Positions 1 to 4,878 of a DNA stretch of 10,116 nt are shown here, piece after piece. A program made the translations under genes and the position numbers. The notes beneath the pieces are model-generated. The model was given only the letters and a program-made list of their open reading frames with translations, had not been told where the DNA came from and ran no database searches. Every line of letters begins with the position of its first letter. Position 1 is the first letter of the stretch. The DNA is from an uncultured Lachnospiraceae bacterium (GTDB taxonomy: Bacteria > Bacillota > Clostridia > Lachnospirales > Lachnospiraceae): contig CAJUCC010000062.1 of the NCBI GenBank assembly GCA_910585205.1, positions 1 to 10,116 on the forward strand, given 5' to 3'.

Positions 1-22
1 ATAAAAAAGGTGAGATAACTTG

Positions 23-50
23 AAAAATTGTAGATGAATTTACAATTTTT
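23..50 (+). terminator. AT-rich perfect hairpin, possible weak terminator of the preceding gene
   Basis: AAAAATTGTA (23-32) and TACAATTTTT (41-50) are perfect 10-bp inverted arms around an 8-nt loop, and the right arm runs into a T-rich stretch. Only one G-C pair supports the stem, so it would be a weak intrinsic terminator. All three forward frames are closed by position 23, so any upstream gene ends just before or inside this hairpin. It could equally be a leader structure of the small gene that follows. Confidence 0.35.
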
Positions 51-56
51 TATATT

Positions 57-64
57 TGGAGGTG
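57..64 (+). promoter_or_regulatory. Ribosome binding site that sets the start at 70
   Basis: GGAGGTGG lies 5 nt before ATG 70 (8 nt from the GGAGG core). The upstream in-frame ATG at 34 has no Shine-Dalgarno sequence and sits inside the loop of the 23-50 hairpin, so 70 is preferred. Confidence 0.75.
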
Positions 65-69
65 GTAAA

Positions 70-261
70 ATGCCTAATGGCCTTGAGATTATGAAAGCTG
101 CCATTGATGACTTTAAAAAGATCCAGCGATATATGCTTCTGGCAAGAGAAGAGAACGCGATAAAAACATATGCCGAATTAAAGAGAGAGTATCTTTCTTT
201 GAAAGCAATTTTAAATGTTGCGGGTGTAAATTTGACCGATATTGATGAAATTAAGGAGTAA
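70..261 (+). CDS. Small helical protein of unknown function (63 aa)
   Basis: I do not recognise this protein. It begins MPNGLEIMKAAIDDFKK and is charged and probably mostly alpha-helical, with a Lys/Glu-rich middle (around residues 30-48, including KTYAELKREY) and an acidic C-terminus (TDIDEIKE). There is no signal peptide, membrane segment or cysteine motif. A strong GGAGG ribosome site 8 nt upstream and a terminator-like hairpin 42 nt downstream of its stop argue that it is a real, separately ended gene rather than chance. It is followed by the terminator and then by the promoter of the phosphonate operon, so it probably belongs to the preceding transcription unit and marks the left edge of the glycan locus. 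A role as a small chaperone or adaptor is possible, but nothing in the sequence decides it. Confidence 0.7.
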   Translation: MPNGLEIMKAAIDDFKKIQRYMLLAREENAIKTYAELKREYLSLKAILNVAGVNLTDIDEIKE

Positions 262-302
262 AAGGCGGCATACACATAAAATCACAGAGATTATTTTAAA
301 GG

Positions 303-351
303 TAAGGTGTGAAATCATGGTTTCTTGATTTTGCGCCTTATTCTTGTATTT
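303..351 (+). terminator. Rho-independent terminator closing the upstream unit
   Basis: Bases 303-317 pair with 326-340 in a 15-bp stem (three G-U wobbles, at 308/335, 310/333 and 311/332) with an 8-nt loop at 318-325. The stem is followed by TTCTTGTATTT (341-351), a T-rich tail. This is the best terminator in the window. Its T tail contains the -35 box of the next promoter (344-349), so termination and initiation are packed into the same bases. Confidence 0.7.
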
Positions 352-372
352 ACGACAGTAATATAGTAAAAT
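344..372 (+). promoter_or_regulatory. Sigma-A-type promoter of the phosphonate operon
   Basis: TTGTAT (-35, 344-349) and TAAAAT (-10, 367-372) are separated by exactly 17 nt. Transcription would start near 379-380. The -10 box is embedded in TATAGTAAAAT (362-372), which recurs identically at 4776-4786 upstream of the second operon with the same 17-nt spacing. The match of two independent copies in box sequence and spacing is the main support. Confidence 0.75.
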
Positions 373-381
373 AAGGAACAT

Positions 382-400
382 TAGTATATATATCTTATTA
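382..400 (+). repeat. Leader direct repeat, copy 1
   Basis: TAGTATATATATCTTATTA lies just after the expected transcription start. It matches 18 of 19 bases at 4799-4817, which is in the same place relative to the second promoter (9 nt after the -10 box here, 12 nt there). It may be a shared initial-transcribed or 5'-UTR element, or a binding site, or the trace of a promoter duplication. Confidence 0.7.
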
Positions 401-405
401 CATTA

Positions 406-420
406 TTTGATTTTATCAAA
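406..420 (+). promoter_or_regulatory. Small palindrome in the aepX leader next to the ribosome site
   Basis: TTTGAT (406-411) and ATCAAA (415-420) form a perfect 6-bp inverted repeat with a 3-nt loop, directly before the purine-rich AGGGGAGA (422-429) that should act as the ribosome site for ATG 442. The spacing from that site to the ATG is about 12-13 nt, longer than usual. The second operon's leader lacks this palindrome. It may be a weak hairpin or an operator half-site pair; six AT-rich pairs can also be chance. Confidence 0.3.
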
Positions 421-441
421 CAGGGGAGAAAAGCAAATTTT

Positions 442-2454
442 ATGAAAGCGTTGTTATTAAATTCCGGCATGGGAAGCCGCATGGGAGATTTGACGGCGTT
501 CTGCCCGAAATGCATGACGGCCGTGTATGGAAACGAGACGATATTGAGCAGACAACTGCGTCAGTTGTCCGAATGCGGTATTACAGAAATAATTATGACA
601 ACCGGTTTTCTGGCGGATCAAGTGAAGGCGTACTGTCATTCCCTGAAACTGCCGCTTACCTATAGATTTGTACCCAATACGCGGTATGCGGAGACAAATT
701 ATATTTATTCCGTCTATTGTGCCCGTACGTGGCTTGGGGACGATGATATTATTTTGCTGCACGGTGATCTGGTTTTTGAGACGCAGATACTGGACGCGAT
801 GATAGCGTATCCGCATTCCTGCATAGCGGGAAGCAAAGAGGCGGAACTGCCGCAGAAGGATTTTAAAGCGGTTTTTCAGGGCGATTATCTTGCAAAGGTG
901 GGGGTTGATCTTTTTGACAACGCCGTTGCCGTACAGCCGTTTTATAAATTAAAACAGAAGGACTGGTCGGTCTGGCTGAAACAGATCTGCCGGTTTTGCG
1001 AAGCGGGAAATGTAAATTGCTATGCGGAAGACGCGCTGAATGAGATTTCTGAAAATATGCATATCAAACTCTATGATACCGGCCGGTATCTGTGCAGTGA
1101 GATTGACAATCAGGAAGATTTGGCCGTGGTTTCGGAGAAGGTGCGCGAGATTGCGGAACGGGTTGTATACATGGGATTTTCCACCGATGTCATTCACAGC
1201 GGCCATATTGAAATCCTGAAGCGGGCGGCGCGGATGGGCAGAGTGATTGTCGGCGTATTGTCTGACAATGCGGTGGCAAGTTATAAGCGGTTTCCGCTGA
1301 TTCCGTTTGCGGAACGTAAACTGTTATTTGAAAATATCCGATATGTATATCAGGTTGTGGAACAGAGAGAATTGAGTTACCGGGAGAATTTACAGAAGCT
1401 GAAGCCGGCATTTGTGATTCACGGGGACGACTGGCGGACCGGAATTCAAAAACCGCTTCGCGATGAAGTGATTGAAATTCTGGATACATATGGCGGAAAG
1501 CTGGTCGAATTTCCCTATGCGGAAAGCGCAACCATCCGCGATATTGAGAAGCGGATGACATCGGAGCTGGCGATTCCCGATTTTCGGCGGGGGCGTCTGA
1601 AAAAAGCGATGCAGATGAAGGGCTGTATCAATGCGATCGAAGTACACAGCGGCATTACGGGTTTGATTGCGGAGAAAACGATGGTGGAGCACAACGGGGA
1701 AGTGCACCAGTTCGATGCAATGTGGGTCAGCAGTCTGTGCGATTCGACGGCCAAGGGAAAACCGGATATTGAATTGGTTGATATGACTTCCAGGCTGCGC
1801 ACGATTGATGACATTATGGAGGTGACAACAAAGCCGATTATTTTTGACGGCGATACCGGAGGACTGATCGAACACTTTGTCTATACCGTGAAAACGCTTG
1901 AACGCATCGGGGTTTCCATGGTTATCATCGAGGACAAAACGGGATTAAAAAAGAATTCCCTTTTCGGGACAGAGATTGAACAGACACAGGATACGACAGA
2001 GCATTTCTGCGCCAAGATCGAGGCGGGAAAGAAGGCGAAAAAGACCAACGATTTTATGATTGTGGCCCGTATTGAAAGCCTGATTCTGGAAAAAGGGGTG
2101 GAAGACGCACTGGAAAGGGCCGGAGCATATGTAAAAGCCGGTGCGGACGGTATTATGATACACAGCCGGAAAAAGGAACCGGATGAAATATTTGCGTTTG
2201 TGGAGCGGTTCCGGGAAGGCGATGCCATAACACCGCTTGTCGTTGTTCCGACGACTTTTCATGCGGTGACAGAAGACGAATTCCGCAGCCGCGGCGTCAA
2301 TGTGGTGATTTATGCCAATCAGTTGACGCGGAGCGGTTTCCCGGCGATGCAGCATGCCGCGGAACTGATATTACGAAATCACAGGGCAAAAGAGGCGGAC
2401 GCGTGCTGTATGCCGATCAGGGAAATCATTAACCTGATTCCCGCCGATGCGTAG
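442..2454 (+). CDS. aepX: Three-domain phosphoenolpyruvate mutase with two nucleotidyltransferase domains
   Basis: Residues 1-235 are a LicC/PntC-type sugar-nucleotidyltransferase fold: GMGSRM at 9-14, PK at 22-23, a GD metal motif at 108-109, and a TNYIYS stretch near 90 typical of choline-P/AEP cytidylyltransferases. Residues 240-380 are a HIGH-type cytidylyltransferase with HSGH at 252-255 and a late SATIRD motif. Residues 383-670 are PEP mutase, which converts PEP to phosphonopyruvate. The family signature EDKTGLKKNS is at 497-506, with DGDTGG at 469-474, WVSS at 428-431, ARIES around R543 and the IMIHS histidine H574, so every known active-site element I can recall is kept. The last two domains match the arrangement of Fom1, whose cytidylyltransferase makes CMP-HEP. 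The extra N-terminal domain roughly doubles the size of a plain AepX. It is the first gene of a tight operon. A cytosolic enzyme is expected. PEP mutase is near certain; the substrates of the two transferase domains are inferred. Confidence 0.93.
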   Translation: MKALLLNSGMGSRMGDLTAFCPKCMTAVYGNETILSRQLRQLSECGITEIIMTTGFLADQVKAYCHSLKLPLTYRFVPNTRYAETNYIYSVYCARTWLGDDDIILLHGDLVFETQILDAMIAYPHSCIAGSKEAELPQKDFKAVFQGDYLAKVGVDLFDNAVAVQPFYKLKQKDWSVWLKQICRFCEAGNVNCYAEDALNEISENMHIKLYDTGRYLCSEIDNQEDLAVVSEKVREIAERVVYMGFSTDVIHSGHIEILKRAARMGRVIVGVLSDNAVASYKRFPLIPFAERKLLFENIRYVYQVVEQRELSYRENLQKLKPAFVIHGDDWRTGIQKPLRDEVIEILDTYGGKLVEFPYAESATIRDIEKRMTSELAIPDFRRGRLKKAMQMKGCINAIEVHSGITGLIAEKTMVEHNGEVHQFDAMWVSSLCDSTAKGKPDIELVDMTSRLRTIDDIMEVTTKPIIFDGDTGGLIEHFVYTVKTLERIGVSMVIIEDKTGLKKNSLFGTEIEQTQDTTEHFCAKIEAGKKAKKTNDFMIVARIESLILEKGVEDALERAGAYVKAGADGIMIHSRKKEPDEIFAFVERFREGDAITPLVVVPTTFHAVTEDEFRSRGVNVVIYANQLTRSGFPAMQHAAELILRNHRAKEADACCMPIREIINLIPADA

Positions 2455-2459
2455 CGGAC

Positions 2460-2464
2460 AGGAG
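2460..2464 (+). promoter_or_regulatory. Ribosome binding site that sets the start at 2473
   Basis: AGGAG ends 8 nt before ATG 2473. The in-frame GTG at 2464 overlaps the last base of this site and cannot use it, so the ATG is the start. Confidence 0.8.
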
Positions 2465-2472
2465 TGTGGCTT

Positions 2473-3603
2473 ATGCAGTATTATATCGATCCTCTGCGAT
2501 ACGAACGCGAAATCGGGGCGGTATTGTCGCAGCTAAAAGTCAGGCATATCCTGCTTGTGTGCGGGAAACATTCTGCGCAGACGCCGGTTTGTGCTTTTAT
2601 GAAAAATCCGGGAGCGGATCAAACCGTTGCCGTCACCTGTTTTCAGGCATTTTCACCGAATCCCCGTTATGAGGAGATTCGGGAAGGGGTACGGGTGTTT
2701 CGGGAGCATTGCTGTGATTTTGTGGCGGCGGTCGGCGGGGGCAGTGCGATTGACGTGGCGAAATGCATTGCCGTATTTGCGGGGATGCAGGAAGATAGAA
2801 GCTATCTGGAACAGGAGATTGTCCCGTGCAATATACCGCTGCTGGCAGTTCCCACGACGGCGGGAACAGGCAGTGAGGCAACGCAGTTTGCCGTTATTTA
2901 TGCGGACGGTGAGAAGCGCTCTGTGGAGCATAAGAGTGCGCTGCCGGGTTATGTCCTGTTATACCCTGACAATCTGCTTACCCTGCCGGACTACCAGAAA
3001 AAGGTGACGGTATGCGATGCTCTGGCGCACGCGGTGGAGTCGTACTGGTCCGTGCATGCAACCGCGGAGAGCAAGCGGCTGTCGGAGACTGCGATAGGGC
3101 TGATTCTCGACAATATGGAAGGATATTGGAGAGACGGCGGCTATGAAGAACGCCGGCATATGCTGCTCGCTTCGAATCTCGCCGGACAGGCGATTCATAT
3201 CACGAAGACAACGGCAGCCCATGCCATGTGTTATAAACTGACGACGCTGGCGGGCATCGCGCACGGACATGCGGTGATGCGCTGTCTGCCGGAAGTATGG
3301 GCGTATATGCAGGAACATGCCGCGGCGTGTATTGACAGTCGGGGCCGTGCATACTTACAGGAGACACTGCATGCGCTGGCGAATTGTCTGCGGCAGGAAA
3401 CGCCTGCGGATGCGATTCGCTTTCTGCGGGAGCTGCGGTCCCGGGCCGGGCTGGATACGGGACTGGCAGGCGCGGTGGGAGAAGAACAGTTGGAGCTGCT
3501 TGTCAACTCGGTAAATCCGGAACGGCTGGGCAATTTTCCGATCGCGCTGTCAAGGGACGCGCTGTACGGGATTTATCGAAATATTATAACGGAGAAATTG
3601 TGA
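2473..3603 (+). CDS. Iron-containing alcohol dehydrogenase, probable phosphonoacetaldehyde reductase (HEP-forming)
   Basis: This is a 376-residue group III (iron-dependent) alcohol dehydrogenase of normal length. The nucleotide-binding loop GGGS is at 88-91, followed by AIDVAK. TTAGTGSE follows, and the metal ligands are all present: D182 and H186 in CDALAHAVES, H250 in TTAAHAM and H264 in AHGHA. No signal peptide is seen, so it is cytosolic. Relatives in phosphonate clusters (the PhpC/FomC type) reduce phosphonoacetaldehyde to 2-hydroxyethylphosphonate with NAD(P)H. Here the gene lies between aepX and aepY, 18 nt after the former, and its TGA stop shares its last base with the aepY start (TGATG). 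Reduction of the AepY product is therefore the natural reading, but this assignment rests on position rather than residue evidence. A general aldehyde/alcohol dehydrogenase role is the main alternative. Confidence 0.88.
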   Translation: MQYYIDPLRYEREIGAVLSQLKVRHILLVCGKHSAQTPVCAFMKNPGADQTVAVTCFQAFSPNPRYEEIREGVRVFREHCCDFVAAVGGGSAIDVAKCIAVFAGMQEDRSYLEQEIVPCNIPLLAVPTTAGTGSEATQFAVIYADGEKRSVEHKSALPGYVLLYPDNLLTLPDYQKKVTVCDALAHAVESYWSVHATAESKRLSETAIGLILDNMEGYWRDGGYEERRHMLLASNLAGQAIHITKTTAAHAMCYKLTTLAGIAHGHAVMRCLPEVWAYMQEHAAACIDSRGRAYLQETLHALANCLRQETPADAIRFLRELRSRAGLDTGLAGAVGEEQLELLVNSVNPERLGNFPIALSRDALYGIYRNIITEKL

Positions 3604-4724
3604 TGGATGTGTATGACTTCCTGCAGGAGCTGCAGTCGGATTTTTATACCGGAGTACCGGATTCGCAGTTACAGGTATTGTGCGATTATCTTATTGCCGA
3701 AATGGGAATTTCGGATAGACATATCATAGCGGCCAATGAGGGAAACTGTACGGCGCTGGCGGCCGGGTATTATCTGGCTACGGGAAAGATTCCGGTCGTA
3801 TATATGCAAAACAGCGGGATCGGAAATATCGTAAACCCGGCGGTTTCGCTATTGCATGAGAAAGTGTACGGAATTCCGTGTATTTTTATCGTCGGCTGGC
3901 GGGGAGAGCCGGGAGTGCACGATGAGCCGCAGCATATTTTTCAGGGTGAGATTTCGCAAAAGCTTCTGGAAGACATCGGCCTGTATGTTGTGATAATAGA
4001 CAGCGGCACGTCGCCGGAAGAATTGAAAAAAGAGATGGAAAAGGTGCGCAATATTCTGGAACAGGGGAAAGGCGCGGCCTTTCTTGTCCGAAAAAATGCA
4101 TTGTCATCCGACAGGAAGGCGTCGTATCAAAATGCCGGTACGATGACGCGGGAATCCGTGATCGGGCGCATTGCGGCGGCGGCGGGAACGGATGTGATCG
4201 TAGCCACGACCGGAAAGGCAAGCCGGGAGCTCTTTGAAATACGGGAAAAGACAGGGCAGGGACATGACCGGGATTTTCTGACAGTCGGTTCGATGGGGCA
4301 CAGCAGTTCCGTGGCGCTGGGAATCGCGCTGCAAAAACCCGATACAAGGATCTGGTGTATCGACGGAGACGGGGCCGTATTGATGCATATGGGCGCCATG
4401 GCGGTGATCGGAAGCCAGTGCCCGCCCAATCTGGTCCACATCGTGATTAACAATGAGGCGCATGAGACAGTGGGCGGTATGCCGACGGCGGCGTCTGCCA
4501 TTGATTTTACGATGATTGCGAGAGGATGCGGGTATCCGACGGCGGTTAGTGCAGATACCTGTGAAGCATTGGATGCACAGCTTTCCGCCATAAAGGCGGG
4601 CAATGCGCTGGCATTTCTGGAAGTAAAGTGTGCGATCGGTTCCAGAGCGGATCTGGGACGGCCGACAATTTCCACCCGGGAAAATAAGAGCGCATTCATG
4701 GAATACTTAAAACGATGCCGCTGA
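3603..4724 (+). CDS. aepY: Phosphonopyruvate decarboxylase
   Basis: This is a 373-residue ThDP-dependent enzyme that decarboxylates phosphonopyruvate to phosphonoacetaldehyde. That step pulls the unfavourable PEP mutase equilibrium forward. The N-terminal half carries GVPDS and the ThDP-activating glutamate E46 in AANEGN. The C-terminal half carries the ThDP/Mg motif starting GDG (255-257) and ending in NN at 283-284. Length and order match the family (Ppd/AepY/Fom2-type); both the PYR and PP halves are intact. The start at 3603 is chosen because it overlaps the stop of the reductase by one base (TGATG) and has GGAG (3591-3594) 8 nt upstream. The frame stays open upstream to 3384, but that stretch lies inside the reductase gene and is Gly/Arg/Ala-rich noise. 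It is the last gene of the first operon. Confidence 0.93.
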   Translation: MDVYDFLQELQSDFYTGVPDSQLQVLCDYLIAEMGISDRHIIAANEGNCTALAAGYYLATGKIPVVYMQNSGIGNIVNPAVSLLHEKVYGIPCIFIVGWRGEPGVHDEPQHIFQGEISQKLLEDIGLYVVIIDSGTSPEELKKEMEKVRNILEQGKGAAFLVRKNALSSDRKASYQNAGTMTRESVIGRIAAAAGTDVIVATTGKASRELFEIREKTGQGHDRDFLTVGSMGHSSSVALGIALQKPDTRIWCIDGDGAVLMHMGAMAVIGSQCPPNLVHIVINNEAHETVGGMPTAASAIDFTMIARGCGYPTAVSADTCEALDAQLSAIKAGNALAFLEVKCAIGSRADLGRPTISTRENKSAFMEYLKRCR

Positions 4725-4734
4725 AGGCTGGTAA

Positions 4735-4762
4735 TACAAGGAAGCGGAACATAATCCTTGTA
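4735..4762. promoter_or_regulatory. Inverted repeat after aepY that overlaps the second -35 box
   Basis: TACAAGGA (4735-4742) and TCCTTGTA (4755-4762) are perfect 8-bp arms around a 12-nt loop, followed by AATTTTGG. It could be a weak terminator for the aep operon (the T run is only four long) or an operator, since the right arm covers five of the six bases of the -35 box TTGTAA (4758-4763). The position parallels the terminator-promoter overlap at 303-349. Confidence 0.45.
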
Positions 4763-4786
4763 ATTTTGGCGAAATTATAGTAAAAT
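4758..4786 (+). promoter_or_regulatory. Sigma-A-type promoter of the transferase/heptose operon
   Basis: TTGTAA (-35, 4758-4763), a 17-nt spacer, then TAAAAT (-10, 4781-4786) inside TATAGTAAAAT (4776-4786). It is the near copy of the promoter at 344-372. Expected transcription start is near 4793. It opens a second operon 34 nt after the aepY stop and gives both units similar control signals. Confidence 0.75.
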
Positions 4787-4798
4787 GAGAAACGGCTG

Positions 4799-4817
4799 TA
4801 GTATATATATTTTATTA
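4799..4817 (+). repeat. Leader direct repeat, copy 2
   Basis: TAGTATATATATTTTATTA differs from 382-400 at one base only (T4811 against C394). It sits 12 nt after the -10 box, at the expected beginning of the transcript. Confidence 0.7.
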
Positions 4818-4845
4818 AATAATAACAGGAGACGGGAGAGCATTC

Positions 4846-4878
4846 ATGTATGAGAAAGGCACAGAAAGAGCAGGCTGA
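4846..4878 (+). other. Overlapping 10-codon ORF at the transferase start
   Basis: ATG 4846 opens a 10-codon frame (MYEKGTERAG, stop TGA 4876-4878) in a different frame from ATG 4850. GGGAG (4834-4838) is 7 nt from ATG 4846 and 11 nt from 4850, while AGGAG (4827-4831) is 14 and 18 nt away. The little frame could therefore compete for ribosomes and lower, or couple, translation of the transferase. It may equally be accidental. Confidence 0.25.

Noticed and set aside
34..69. Upstream ATG at 34 as start of the small protein
   Set aside because: It has no Shine-Dalgarno and sits in the loop of the AT-rich hairpin, and its first residues are low-complexity. ATG 70 has GGAGG 8 nt upstream.
382..400. 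TA-repeat in the leaders as a phase-variable tract or invertible promoter end
   Set aside because: The TA run is only about five units, and the two copies are direct, not inverted, with no recombinase gene in the window.
442..1145. A lic-type phosphocholine locus based on the LicC-like domain
   Set aside because: No choline kinase, choline transporter or LicD-type transferase is present in the window.
1160..1580. Middle AepX domain as a TagD glycerol-3-phosphate cytidylyltransferase feeding teichoic acid
   Set aside because: It has the HxGH fold, but it is fused to PEP mutase as in Fom1 and its sequence around the HSGH motif differs from TagD. I cannot exclude glycerol phosphate, but the context favours a phosphonate.
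1390..1875. Long antisense frames such as 1390-1875, 4127-4699 and 4844-5476
   Set aside because: They lie entirely or almost entirely opposite well-recognised genes, lack recognisable motifs and ribosome sites, and are His/Arg/Ser-rich shadows of the coding strand.
1588..2454. PEP mutase domain as a methylisocitrate/isocitrate-lyase or phosphonopyruvate hydrolase
   Set aside because: The EDKTGLKKNS lid motif with K503, N505 and S506, followed by AepY and reductase genes, fits PEP mutase; lyases carry a catalytic Cys loop instead.
2464..2472. GTG 2464 as start of the alcohol dehydrogenase
   Set aside because: It overlaps the AGGAG ribosome site itself; ATG 2473 is ideally spaced.
3384..3602. 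N-terminal extension of AepY into the dehydrogenase gene
   Set aside because: The extension reads as Gly/Arg/Ala-rich noise from GC-rich overlapping sequence. ATG 3603 overlaps the upstream stop and has GGAG 8 nt upstream, and the family begins there.
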